From Oceanicaulis sp052055585 (GTDB taxonomy: Bacteria > Pseudomonadota > Alphaproteobacteria > Caulobacterales > Maricaulaceae): a stretch of DNA of 64,000 bases. The number at the start of each line of letters is the position of its first letter. The first letter of the stretch is position 1. The stretch covers positions 1,736,001 through 1,800,000 of the forward strand of contig NZ_CP170485.1 of the NCBI RefSeq assembly GCF_052055585.1, written 5' to 3'. The notes under the pieces are model-generated. The model saw nothing but the letters and a program-made list of their open reading frames with translations, was not told the DNA's origin and did not search any database. Shown in pieces: positions 46,224-54,181 of the stretch. Made by a program: the position numbers and the translations under genes.

Positions 46224-46254
46224 AGGCTGCCACTTCAAGTGAACTTGAGGTCAA
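46224..46254 (-). promoter_or_regulatory. MerR-type promoter and SoxR-box-like operator
   Basis: The dyad CTTCAAGTGAACTTGAGG (46233-46250) reads CCTCAAGTTCACTTGAAG on the minus strand, very close to the SoxR box CCTCAAGTTAACTTGAGG. It is framed by a minus-strand -35 TTGACC (46254-46249) and a weak -10 CAGCCT (46229-46224) with a 19-bp spacer, the long spacing expected of MerR-activated promoters. It would drive the methyltransferase/DUF2938 pair. merR itself starts 8 bp away on the other strand. Confidence 0.7.
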
Positions 46255-46257
46255 GCC

Positions 46258-46701
46258 ATGTCCGAACTCGATATCAGCCAGGTCGCCCGCCAGACCGGAT
46301 TGCGGGCCTCCACTCTGCGCTATTACGAAGAACGCGGTCTGATCACCGCTGTGGGCCGGCGCGGGCTCAAACGCCTGTTCGAGGAACAGGTCATAGAGCG
46401 GCTGGCGATGATCGCGCTTGGCCAGGCGGCAGGCTTCACCCTGGATGAGATCGCCGCGATGTTCGGGGACTCCGACCAGCCCCGTATCGAACGAGATAGA
46501 TTGCTGGAGAAAGCGGACGAGCTGGATCAATCCATCCGGCGCCTGACCGCCATGCGCGACGGGTTGCGCCATGCCGCGGACTGCCCTCACCCGCGCCATA
46601 TGGACTGCCCGAAATTCCAGCGCATCGTGAACGCGGCTGCGCGCGGCGCCCTGACCCGCTCGCGAACGCCGAACCTCACGCCGCACCCGAAACAACGCTG
46701 A
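46258..46701 (+). CDS. MerR family transcriptional regulator
   Basis: Regulator of 147 residues. The N-terminal winged helix-turn-helix (LDISQVARQTGLRASTLRYYEERGLI, about 3-28) is followed by the dimerisation helix (about 80-115). The C-terminal region has two Cys in ADCPHPRHMDCPKFQRI. This is the SoxR-like clade without the CxxCxC(x5)C iron-sulfur cluster of true SoxR. It most likely controls the divergent methyltransferase/DUF2938 operon through the 46.2 kb operator. The inducer is unknown. Confidence 0.9.
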   Translation: MSELDISQVARQTGLRASTLRYYEERGLITAVGRRGLKRLFEEQVIERLAMIALGQAAGFTLDEIAAMFGDSDQPRIERDRLLEKADELDQSIRRLTAMRDGLRHAADCPHPRHMDCPKFQRIVNAAARGALTRSRTPNLTPHPKQR

Positions 46702-47497
46702 TCACGACCCAGACCAGGATCACCCCTTCCAGGCCATGCAGGATCAGGGACATCCAGTTGGAGCGGAAAATCTGGGCGGGCAGCGCATAGGCGATGCAGC
46801 TGGGGATCAGGGCCGGCATCATCCAGAATTTATGGCTGTGATAGCCCGCAAACAGCAGCGCATTGCCCAGAAAGGCCCAACGTCCCCAGGCTCTCACCAT
46901 GCGCGGCAGTAGGACGCCATGAAACAGAAGCGCTTCCCCCAGCACATAATTGAACAGGCATGAGACCAGGGCGAGCGCGACCACATCCCAACGCCCTTGC
47001 AGATCAGCTATGGCAAGGGTCTCGATAAAAGCATGCGCAGGCGCCAGAGCCAGCAAGGACTGGCCCAGCGGGGTCGAGCTGAACCAGGCCTCAACGGCAT
47101 AGTCACCGAACCAGCCTGCCGCGAACAGGAAGGGAATGGCGAAAAAGGCGGGCGGCGCCGGCTGGCCTCCGATCGGCCAGAGCGGCGGGTTGAGCCAGAG
47201 CCGGGTCTTGAGCGCTCGCCACGTGAATTCAATGCCTTCCAGTCGCAGCACCAGGATGGCCACCCCGGTCAGCCAGACCATGCCCAGAATGATGCAGCTC
47301 CAGAAGATCAGGCCCGGCAGTTCGTCGCTGTGACGGATCCACAGCGGAACCAGGACCCAGGCCAGGAGCGGCATCGGGGCGCTGGCCAGGAGCCAGATTC
47401 CCAGAATCCGGATGGTCTCGACCGTCCGGTCTGCAGAGGACAGGGACGACGCCAGCGCGCCGCCCCGTTCCGCCATCACTGCATGAGGCGCCTCCAT
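46676..47497 (-). CDS. CPBP-like intramembrane protein (degenerate motif)
   Basis: Multi-pass membrane protein of 273 residues resembling CPBP (Abi/CAAX) intramembrane metalloproteases. The first motif reads LGEALLFHGVLLPRM, where active members have EExxxR: the second Glu is Ala and the Arg is His. A second motif FAGYHSHKFW and a third LILHGLEG keep His. It may be inactive, or have another role. It starts 2 nt after the mipA stop, and its end overlaps the convergent merR by 26 bp. Confidence 0.7.
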   Translation of the reverse strand: MEAPHAVMAERGGALASSLSSADRTVETIRILGIWLLASAPMPLLAWVLVPLWIRHSDELPGLIFWSCIILGMVWLTGVAILVLRLEGIEFTWRALKTRLWLNPPLWPIGGQPAPPAFFAIPFLFAAGWFGDYAVEAWFSSTPLGQSLLALAPAHAFIETLAIADLQGRWDVVALALVSCLFNYVLGEALLFHGVLLPRMVRAWGRWAFLGNALLFAGYHSHKFWMMPALIPSCIAYALPAQIFRSNWMSLILHGLEGVILVWVVISVVSGAA

Positions 47498-47499
47498 GA

Positions 47500-48288
47500 T
47501 CAGAACCGGCGCATGATGCCGATGAAAACACCTGTCGAGCTGTCATCGGCCATAAGCGGACTATCCGTGATGTCGGAATTGTAGAGGTCCGCCTCCACAC
47601 CGCCGATCAGCAGGACCCGTTCAGACACCCGATAGCGCGCCTGCACCCCGAAATGCGGGGTCCATACCCCGCCCGAGGGCGCGCCCGGCGTCACGCCGAA
47701 CTCATAGGCGCGCGCCATCACCGCCTCCTCAGTGGTCAGGCCATAGAGCCAGGTTGAGAGGTCTTCATCGCTCCAGACAACGCCTGCAGAAACCTCCAGC
47801 TCCAGACGCTCTGTCGGCGCCGTGCTCCAGGCCATATTGAGGTCGACAGACTGGCCGCCCGACTGATCACTGATGTCGATGAGATATTCCGCGTTGGCGC
47901 TGAACGCGCCCCGATGGGCGGTCAGGCGCAAACCCGCATCCACGCCCACATCCCGGTCCAGCCCGTCAAAGAGCTCGGTGTCGTCCGGATCCACAAGCGG
48001 TATGCGCGGACTGATCCGGGCTTCCAGCTGCACCGGCCCGGCTTGAAAGGCGCGCCAGCTCAGCCCGCTGAGATCAATTTTCACCCGCCCCTGCTGGAAC
48101 AGGAAAAGCGGCAGTGCGCCCAGCTCAACATCGTCCTTGGCGCTCTCATAAGGATTGGTCACCGCATAGGCGCCCGCGCCCAGCATCAGGACACGGCCCG
48201 TATCGGGCTCTTCATATTGGGCATGGGCGGAAACGGGCAGGGCAATCGCCGCAAGGATCAGGGCGGCGCCCGTCAGGAGTTTGGTCAT
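47500..48288 (-). CDS. MipA/OmpV family outer-membrane protein
   Basis: Outer-membrane beta-barrel of 262 residues, with a signal peptide ending VSAHAQ (about residue 24) and a C-terminal Phe (GIMRRF). The early segment LMLGAGAYAVTNPYES and ALPLFLFQQGRVKIDL are MipA/OmpV-like. Family members act in murein-enzyme scaffolding or small-molecule tolerance. It follows the membrane AraC gene, with repeated palindromes at its start, and it is followed by the CPBP-like gene 2 nt away. Confidence 0.87.
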   Translation of the reverse strand: MTKLLTGAALILAAIALPVSAHAQYEEPDTGRVLMLGAGAYAVTNPYESAKDDVELGALPLFLFQQGRVKIDLSGLSWRAFQAGPVQLEARISPRIPLVDPDDTELFDGLDRDVGVDAGLRLTAHRGAFSANAEYLIDISDQSGGQSVDLNMAWSTAPTERLELEVSAGVVWSDEDLSTWLYGLTTEEAVMARAYEFGVTPGAPSGGVWTPHFGVQARYRVSERVLLIGGVEADLYNSDITDSPLMADDSSTGVFIGIMRRF

Positions 48289-48322
48289 GACATGTCTCTT
48301 CTATTGGGGGAGATGACATGTC
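48289..48322 (-). promoter_or_regulatory. Repeated GACATGTC palindromes at the mipA start
   Basis: ATGACATGTC occurs twice (48287-48296 and 48313-48322). Each copy contains the perfect palindrome GACATGTC (48289-48296 and 48315-48322), centres 26 bp apart. The first abuts the mipA ATG at 48288. The layout suggests a paired operator that could block translation initiation or transcription. Confidence 0.45.
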
Positions 48323-48360
48323 GGCTCTATCAGTCGGGGCGGAGGCGCGCGTCCGAACGG

Positions 48361-48403
48361 GTCCGATCAGACCCCCGATCTGTCCGGACGTGACGGATCG
48401 GAC
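48361..48403. promoter_or_regulatory. GTCCG-dyad cluster between the AraC regulator gene and mipA
   Basis: GTCCGATC (48361-48368), the palindrome GTCCGGAC (48382-48389) and GATCGGAC (48396-48403) form nested inverted repeats just after the AraC regulator stop and upstream of mipA. They could fold as a terminator without a T-run, or serve as operator sites. Confidence 0.4.
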
Positions 48404-48408
48404 AGGGC

Positions 48409-49554
48409 TTAGCCCTCCCGAAAGGCGCTTGGAGCCTGTCCCGTCAGCTTTTTGACAGCGAGATTGAAGGTAGAACGCGAGTTGAAGCCCACATCATAGG
48501 CAATGGTCAGAAGCGGCTCGGACGTCTCGCGGATCCGGGACACCGCTTCCTCCACCCGCAGGCGGTTAACGTAGTCAAAGAAGCTCACGCCCAGATGCCC
48601 GTTGAGACTTTGCGACAAGTGATTGGGGCTCACCGCCAGTCGGGACGCCAGCACGCCCAGCGACAACATGGGATCGCGATAGAGCTGCTCTTTCGCCATC
48701 AGCTTTTCCAGCCGCTCCGCGATCTGGGCCTGACGCGCATCAGACAGGGCGGAGCGCGCATATTTTTCGGCGGGTTCAAGGGTCTGGGGCGCATCCTGAC
48801 CATCGCGAAAGACCGGAGCCTGCCACAAGCCATACAGCCCCACCGTCACGATCCACACACACTCCACCAGCGCGTCACTGAGATCGACAAGCGGGTTGGA
48901 GATCAGGCTGACCGGGAACAGCGTCTTGATCGCGCCCCAGCTCCACGCCGCCAGCATCAGCAGCAAGACCACGCGCAACCAGGACAGGGTGCGGTTCTCG
49001 ATATTGGAGAAGATTTGCCGCACCGCTTTGAGATTGCGCGTCAGCACCCAGAAGGCCACGCCGAGATAGGCCAGTGTCAGCACTAGAAACAGCGCACTGA
49101 AAATCAGGACGACCCAAAAGACCGATGAACTTCCCGCTTCACTCAACCCGTATACGCTCTGACGAATGGTGGCTGGCAGCGCAAAGAAGCTGAAGCTTGT
49201 GACAAACGCCGCGATCGCCGGCCCCCAGATCTGAAGCTTCAGACGCAGGGGCCAGGCCGCATCCGGCGCCCGCGTCATGTCGAGCACATAAATGAGCAGG
49301 ACCGGGCCATAGAACAACCGGAACGGCCAGAGCACGCCAATCAGGGCAGGCGCCGTGTCATAGACGCCAGCCTGCTCGAACAACAGCTCGAAACCCGACA
49401 GCGCGCTCAGCCCCAGAAACGCGGCCAGCGCCTTGCGCGCATGCCGTGGATGCGTGCCCGCGTCCTGTCGATCGAGCAAGAGAAGCTGAAGCGCGGCGAA
49501 CAGGGCCACGCCCGCCGCGCCGGCTGAAATGAACTGCACCCAGAGCTCGATCAT
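48409..49554 (-). CDS. Membrane-embedded AraC family regulator
   Basis: Regulator of 381 residues from ATG 49554 (MIELWVQFISAGAAGVALFAALQ). The N-terminal two-thirds is hydrophobic with about seven to eight transmembrane helices (about 5-245). The C-terminal AraC-type double helix-turn-helix (about 285-381) is SLGVLASRLAVSPNHLSQSL followed by LLTIAYDVGFNSRSTFNLAVKK and GQAPSAFREG. It therefore probably senses an envelope or extracellular cue and binds DNA from the membrane. It lies between the secreted hydrolase gene and mipA, both on the same strand and both possible targets. Confidence 0.9.
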   Translation of the reverse strand: MIELWVQFISAGAAGVALFAALQLLLLDRQDAGTHPRHARKALAAFLGLSALSGFELLFEQAGVYDTAPALIGVLWPFRLFYGPVLLIYVLDMTRAPDAAWPLRLKLQIWGPAIAAFVTSFSFFALPATIRQSVYGLSEAGSSSVFWVVLIFSALFLVLTLAYLGVAFWVLTRNLKAVRQIFSNIENRTLSWLRVVLLLMLAAWSWGAIKTLFPVSLISNPLVDLSDALVECVWIVTVGLYGLWQAPVFRDGQDAPQTLEPAEKYARSALSDARQAQIAERLEKLMAKEQLYRDPMLSLGVLASRLAVSPNHLSQSLNGHLGVSFFDYVNRLRVEEAVSRIRETSEPLLTIAYDVGFNSRSTFNLAVKKLTGQAPSAFREG

Positions 49555-49644
49555 CCCGGAGCTGCTCCCGCCCTCACCACTCTTGGAAGACTGGCGCTGA
49601 TTGGCGCAGCTGACAATCACCCTGGCGCACCAGGACGCGAAGCC

Positions 49645-49666
49645 GGCCAGACCCGAAGGTCTGGCC
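49645..49666 (-). terminator. Strong hairpin after the hydrolase gene
   Basis: GGCCAGACC (49645-49653), loop CGAA, GGTCTGGCC (49658-49666), 8 nt after the hydrolase stop on the minus strand. There is no T-run, so it may act as a transcript stabiliser or a factor-dependent terminator before the AraC regulator gene. Confidence 0.5.
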
Positions 49667-49674
49667 AGGCCCGG

Positions 49675-51111
49675 CTAGAACGGCAGGTCAGTCAGGTCGG
49701 GAAGCGGCGCAATAATATGCTCGCCATCCACATCCGCGCCGCTCATGAAGCGATGCATGACCGTATGAACGTCCGGCGTGGTCATGAACAGGTTGTGCCC
49801 CGCATTCTCAACGATCACCCAGTCCACCTCGCTCATTCCTGACAGGGCTTCGCGCTGGCTCTGCGGGTAGGTGCGGCCATCCAGCGTGCCCGACAGCAGC
49901 AGGATTGGCGTGTCGCCGACCGGGTCGGCGCGGAAGGCGTCTCCCAGATCAAAGTCCTCCCAGACACCGAGCATCTGAGGCATGGGAAAGTTCAGATAGC
50001 CGCTCAGCCGCGCAGTGGGGACTTCAGCCTCCACCTGCGCCAGACGCGCCGCACTGATGCCGGACGCCAGATCCATGGCCGCGGGCATGGGTTGCAGGGT
50101 GATCGGCTGACCCAGCTCGTAATACTGGCCCACAATGGCGGACGCGATATGGGCGCTGCCCGCCTGATCAATCTCGGCATACATGGCCAGCGCAATCGCC
50201 GCCGTCCCCGGATCCGCAATCAGTCCTGACGTGATCTGTTGCAGATCCCGACGCTGCAGCAGGAAGGGCCTGACGCCCTCAGCCGTGCGCACCTCAATCA
50301 TCATAGGCGCCTGCTCCATCCGCTCATGCACCCGCGTCATCAGTGCGGCAATATCGGGATAGAGGGCGGCAGTGGCGGGCTGAGTGTTCACAGCCTGCTG
50401 CAGACGATCAAAGTAAGCCTCTGTTTGAGATGGCAGTTTCACCGTCTGATCCAGCCCTTCCGCGCTGGCCAGAATGGCGCGGTCAATCTGGTCGGGAATG
50501 GCCTTGAGCGCCGCCATGGCCAGATGCGTGCCATAGGAAATGCCCCATAGCGTCACCTGCTCCGCGCCCAGATGCGTGCGCAGATCGGCAATGTCCTCGA
50601 CACTTTCGGCGGTCGTATAGCCTTCAATGTCGATGCCGGCCTCCGACCAGAAGACCCGGCAGTCCTGCATCGCCTGACGATAGGCGTGCGCCAGATCCGC
50701 ATCCCGGCTTGGTTCTGTTTCAGACACGCGCACATCAGAGACGCAGGTCGGCAAGTCATTGATCGACAGGCCCGTGCCGCGCTGGTCAAAGGCGATGACA
50801 TCGCCATGGCGGCGCATCTGCATGAACAGGTCAAAGCGCTGGCGCCGCGCCGTCCCGGTTCCCGACCCGCCGGGCCCGCCCGCCAGATAGACGATGGGCG
50901 ATCCGCTGGCGCCCTCAAGCGCGGGGAAGCGCACATAGCCGATCTCGATCATCCGGCTATCGGGGCTTCTTCGGTTCTCCGGCACGCTGAACGCGCCCTG
51001 AAACGCCTCGACAGTTTCGCCCGAATGGCTGGTGAACATGATCGGCTCTTCAGCCATGGCCGCGCCGGACAGCGCGATCGCCGGAATGAGGGAGAGAAGT
51101 CCTGACCGCAT
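49675..51111 (-). CDS. Secreted alpha/beta hydrolase (prolyl/tripeptidyl aminopeptidase-like)
   Basis: Exported alpha/beta hydrolase of 478 residues from ATG 51111, with a Sec signal peptide ending GAAMAEE (about 21). The oxyanion region YLAGGPGGSGTG is at about 75-86 and DQRGTG follows. The nucleophile is in LWGISYGTHLA (about 187-197), and the Asp and His are near GTLDGRTYP and NAGHNLFM. The HGGPG-like motif and the TAP-like C-terminal domain point to an exopeptidase acting on small peptides. It is divergent from the LytTR regulator gene and upstream of the membrane AraC gene. Confidence 0.88.
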   Translation of the reverse strand: MRSGLLSLIPAIALSGAAMAEEPIMFTSHSGETVEAFQGAFSVPENRRSPDSRMIEIGYVRFPALEGASGSPIVYLAGGPGGSGTGTARRQRFDLFMQMRRHGDVIAFDQRGTGLSINDLPTCVSDVRVSETEPSRDADLAHAYRQAMQDCRVFWSEAGIDIEGYTTAESVEDIADLRTHLGAEQVTLWGISYGTHLAMAALKAIPDQIDRAILASAEGLDQTVKLPSQTEAYFDRLQQAVNTQPATAALYPDIAALMTRVHERMEQAPMMIEVRTAEGVRPFLLQRRDLQQITSGLIADPGTAAIALAMYAEIDQAGSAHIASAIVGQYYELGQPITLQPMPAAMDLASGISAARLAQVEAEVPTARLSGYLNFPMPQMLGVWEDFDLGDAFRADPVGDTPILLLSGTLDGRTYPQSQREALSGMSEVDWVIVENAGHNLFMTTPDVHTVMHRFMSGADVDGEHIIAPLPDLTDLPF

Positions 51112-51250
51112 GTTTTGTCTCCATAGTGGGTCTCCCGCTCTTGCGGCGGGACAGCGGTCATGGTTGTTCCAGGTCACCGCCCCGTCAGGCGCTCATCGGT
51201 GAGCGGCGAGGTCGGATCGACGAACGGCGCACCTTTTACACTTCCGGCAC

Positions 51251-52792
51251 ATGACCCGATTTTTCCTGTTCCTTTGCGCCCTGGCGCTCATCGCCCTCAT
51301 GTCGACAGGCTCCGCCCGGTCGCAGGAACCGCTCACCCTGCGCAACGCGCCGCTGACCGTCTGTCCTGTGACCGGCGAGACAAGCGCCCTGCCCGATTTC
51401 ACCGGGCCGGAGTGTGAGACGATGGACTTCAATGCGCTGGATCCGCAAGGACGGCATCTGTGGGTGCAAGCCCAACTCATGCTCGATGCGGACTGGATCG
51501 CCTCGCCCGGCCCCAAGGGCGTCTATCTGTCCGGGCTCGCCGCCAGCGAGATCCATCTCAATGGCGTTCTGCTCGGCGCCAATGGCGTGCCGGGAGACAC
51601 AGCCGCCCGGGAACGTCCGGGCCGGATCGACTTCGCCGCCCATGCGCCCCGGGACGTGTTCGTCGCAGGTGAGAACACGCTCGTCCTGCGTCTGTCCTCC
51701 CATCATGGCTTTCTGAACCTGACAGCCCCCATGCAGGCGGCGTTTCTGGCCGAGTACGGTTCTCCGACCAGCCGCATCCTGAGCTATTACTGGCCCAGCC
51801 TGATCATGTTCGGGGTCTTCGCATTGGGCGTGCTGGTGTTCACCGCCATGGCCGCCCGCGCCGAGGACAAGGAGGACCCCGTCATTCTGGCTGTGCTGTG
51901 TGCAGCGCTCGGCGCGCAATTGCTGATCGAGGCCGCGCGCGGGCTGATCAGCTATCCCTATCCGCTGCATGACTGGCGGCTGATCGGCATTGTCGCCAGC
52001 GCCTTCCTGACCTCGCTCAGCCTGATGGCGCTGGTGCTCAAGCGCTTCACGCCGCTCTCGCTGAACACCCGCGTGGCAGGGCTGGGTCTGGGCGCACTCT
52101 TCCTCTTGCTCCCCGTCTTTCTCAGCCGCGGCTTTGACGGCAAGACCTGGGCGGTGCTGACGCTGGCTTTCACCCTGTGCGCAATCGTTTGCGGCTATCA
52201 GGGGCTCAGAGGCCGCCGGGATGCGCGCATCTTCGCAGCAGGGTTCGCCCTGTCCGCGGTCATCGCCGTCTACACAGACAGCGTCTTCATCGACTTTCAC
52301 CTCTATTGGCTCGCCGGTCTGTTCTTGATCGCCCTGTTCGTCCAGCAGGCGCTGACCCTGCTGCGCGAGCAACGCATCAGGGCGTCTGAAACCCGCCGCG
52401 CCGAGGCGCTGGACACGGCGCTCGCGCTGGCGCGTCAGGCGTCTGACCCAGCCACGCTGCAGCTGGAGAACGGGGGCCGGACGGACTTCGTTCGCACACA
52501 GGAGATCACCCGCATTCAGGCCGCCGGCGATTATGCAGAACTTCATTACGAAGACGGGCGCTGCGTCCTCTACACGATCACCCTCGCCAGGCTGGAGGAG
52601 CAACTGCCTCCGACCTTCCTGCGCGTGCACCGCTCTCACATCGTCAACACCGCCCATGTGGAGACGCTTGAACGCGAGGCGGGCGGTGGTGGTCGCCTGA
52701 TCCTGCGCTGGGGCGAGGAAGTCCCGGTCAGCCGCCGCATCCTGCCGCGCGTGCGCAGCGCGCTCTCTGCGCCTGACGCTGTACAATCCTGA
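51251..52792 (+). CDS. 7TM-type membrane regulator with LytTR DNA-binding domain
   Basis: Membrane sensor-regulator of 513 residues. A signal or anchor sequence (about 1-24) is followed by a periplasmic beta-sandwich (about 30-165, with IHLNGVLLGANGVPG), resembling the sugar-binding jelly roll of 7TMR-DISM sensors. About seven transmembrane helices (about 175-370), a short coiled coil (about 375-400) and a C-terminal LytTR domain (about 408-500, IQAAGDYAELHYEDGRCVLY and FLRVHRSHIVNTAHVETLE) complete it. It has no receiver or kinase, so sensing and DNA binding are in one chain. It is divergent from the secreted hydrolase gene. Confidence 0.9.
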   Translation: MTRFFLFLCALALIALMSTGSARSQEPLTLRNAPLTVCPVTGETSALPDFTGPECETMDFNALDPQGRHLWVQAQLMLDADWIASPGPKGVYLSGLAASEIHLNGVLLGANGVPGDTAARERPGRIDFAAHAPRDVFVAGENTLVLRLSSHHGFLNLTAPMQAAFLAEYGSPTSRILSYYWPSLIMFGVFALGVLVFTAMAARAEDKEDPVILAVLCAALGAQLLIEAARGLISYPYPLHDWRLIGIVASAFLTSLSLMALVLKRFTPLSLNTRVAGLGLGALFLLLPVFLSRGFDGKTWAVLTLAFTLCAIVCGYQGLRGRRDARIFAAGFALSAVIAVYTDSVFIDFHLYWLAGLFLIALFVQQALTLLREQRIRASETRRAEALDTALALARQASDPATLQLENGGRTDFVRTQEITRIQAAGDYAELHYEDGRCVLYTITLARLEEQLPPTFLRVHRSHIVNTAHVETLEREAGGGGRLILRWGEEVPVSRRILPRVRSALSAPDAVQS

Positions 52793-52862
52793 GATTTTCG
52801 CCGGAACTATCGCGCACGATAGACGTTGGGTCTGCCAGATACAGGCGAATGATGGGACGGGC

Positions 52863-53309
52863 ATGACGATACTGGCCGCTTTTCTACTCGGGCTTCTGAC
52901 CGGCGCACGCACCTTCATGGCGCTGGCCCTGGTCAGCGGCTACGCCTTGTTCCTGTCGCCTGACACTTTGATCGCCCCCTTTGCCTGGCTGGGTGAGTGG
53001 TGGGCCTTCCTCCCGCTCGCCATTCTGGCCGGGCTGGAATTGTGGGGCGACAAGCAGCCCCGCACCCCGTCGCGCACGCAAACCGGCGGCCTTCTGGCGC
53101 GGCTGATCTCGGCCTCGGTGGCTGGCGCGGCGATTGGCGGCCTGTTGCCCGCCATGGCCGGAATACTGGGCGCAGCGGCGGGGACCTATGGCTGCGCCTA
53201 TCTGCGCGGCTGGCTGGCGTCGCGCTTTGATTCTGACTTCAAGGCTGCGCTGACCGAGGACGCTTTGGCGATCACTGGCCCGCTCGCCGTCCTCGTCCTG
53301 ATCGTCTGA
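52863..53309 (+). CDS. DUF4126-like membrane protein
   Basis: Protein of 148 residues, mostly hydrophobic, with an N-terminal LGLLTGARTFMALALVSGYALF and Gly/Ala-rich helices at about 75-110 and 130-148. It fits the DUF4126 small membrane family, whose function is unknown. It lies 70 bp after the LytTR regulator gene on the same strand and could be its target or a co-transcribed gene. Confidence 0.72.
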   Translation: MTILAAFLLGLLTGARTFMALALVSGYALFLSPDTLIAPFAWLGEWWAFLPLAILAGLELWGDKQPRTPSRTQTGGLLARLISASVAGAAIGGLLPAMAGILGAAAGTYGCAYLRGWLASRFDSDFKAALTEDALAITGPLAVLVLIV

Positions 53310-53389
53310 TACCCACACCTCACGCGTGGTTGAAGCGCATCCATGCGCACCTACGTCTTAGTGCTCATCCCCCCGAAGGAGCTCCCCCC

Positions 53390-54073
53390 ATGCATATCCT
53401 GATGGTCCTGACCTCTCATGATCAACTCGGCGACACCGGCGAAAAGACCGGCTTCTGGCTCGAGGAATTCGCGGCCCCCTATTACGCCTTCAAGGATGGC
53501 GGGGCGAAGATCACCCTCGCATCGCCCAAGGGCGGCCAGCCGCCGCTTGATCCCAAAAGCGATGACGAAAGCGCCCAGACCGAGGACACGCGTCGCTTCA
53601 AAAACGACGAGGACGCGCAGAAAGCGCTGGCCAATACGGTCATGCTCGACACTGTCAGTTCAGAGGACTTTGACGCCGTCTTCTATCCTGGCGGCCATGG
53701 CCCGCTCTGGGATCTGACCAATGACGAGCATTCGGTCGCGCTGATCGAGGCGTTCTGGAAGGCTGACAAGCCCGTCGCCGCGGTCTGCCACGCCCCGTCC
53801 GTCCTGCTGAACGCCAAGGACGAGCATGGCCACCCGCTGGTCAAGGGCCGCAAGGTCACCGGCTTCACCAATTCCGAGGAAGAGGCCGTGGGCCTGACCA
53901 ACGTCGTCCCCCATCTTCTCGAAGACGCGCTGAAGGAACAGGGCGGCGATTATCACAAGGGGGATGACTGGGCGCCGTTCGCCGTGTCCGATCACCGCCT
54001 GATTACTGGCCAGAACCCGGCTTCATCTCGCCCGGTCGCCGAAGCGCTGATGGCCCAGCTCAAGATCGGCTAG
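53390..54073 (+). CDS. DJ-1/PfpI family glutamine-amidotransferase-like protein
   Basis: Cytosolic DJ-1/PfpI superfamily protein of 227 residues from ATG 53390. A conserved Glu lies in TGFWLEEFAAPYYAFKDGG (about 17-35), FYPGGHGPLWDL is at about 99-110, and the nucleophile Cys sits in AAVCHAPSVLL (about 132). The sequence resembles the glyoxalase III/deglycase-like type 1 GAT proteins rather than true amidotransferases. It is followed by a strong terminator. Confidence 0.87.
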   Translation: MHILMVLTSHDQLGDTGEKTGFWLEEFAAPYYAFKDGGAKITLASPKGGQPPLDPKSDDESAQTEDTRRFKNDEDAQKALANTVMLDTVSSEDFDAVFYPGGHGPLWDLTNDEHSVALIEAFWKADKPVAAVCHAPSVLLNAKDEHGHPLVKGRKVTGFTNSEEEAVGLTNVVPHLLEDALKEQGGDYHKGDDWAPFAVSDHRLITGQNPASSRPVAEALMAQLKIG

Positions 54074-54084
54074 GGCCTCTGTTT

Positions 54085-54118
54085 AAAGCCCCGGGCGGAC
54101 GCCCGGGGCTTTTTTTTG
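54085..54118 (+). terminator. Rho-independent terminator after the DJ-1 family gene
   Basis: AAAGCCCCGGGC (54085-54096), loop GGAC, GCCCGGGGCTTT (54101-54112), followed by more T. It is one of the strongest in the window. Confidence 0.95.
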
Positions 54119-54181
54119 AGGTCTCGTTAAACCCCTGAGGCGATACTGAACGCTGCAATGCGTTGCCCGAAGGGGGAATCC

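Noticed and set aside
48286..48293. Minimal uORF ATG-TCA-TGA overlapping the mipA start
   Set aside because: It arises automatically from the GACATGTC palindrome next to the ATG and has no ribosome site of its own.
51236..52918. 560-codon minus-strand open frame over the LytTR regulator
   Set aside because: It has no family features, while the plus-strand protein has jelly-roll, TM and LytTR regions.
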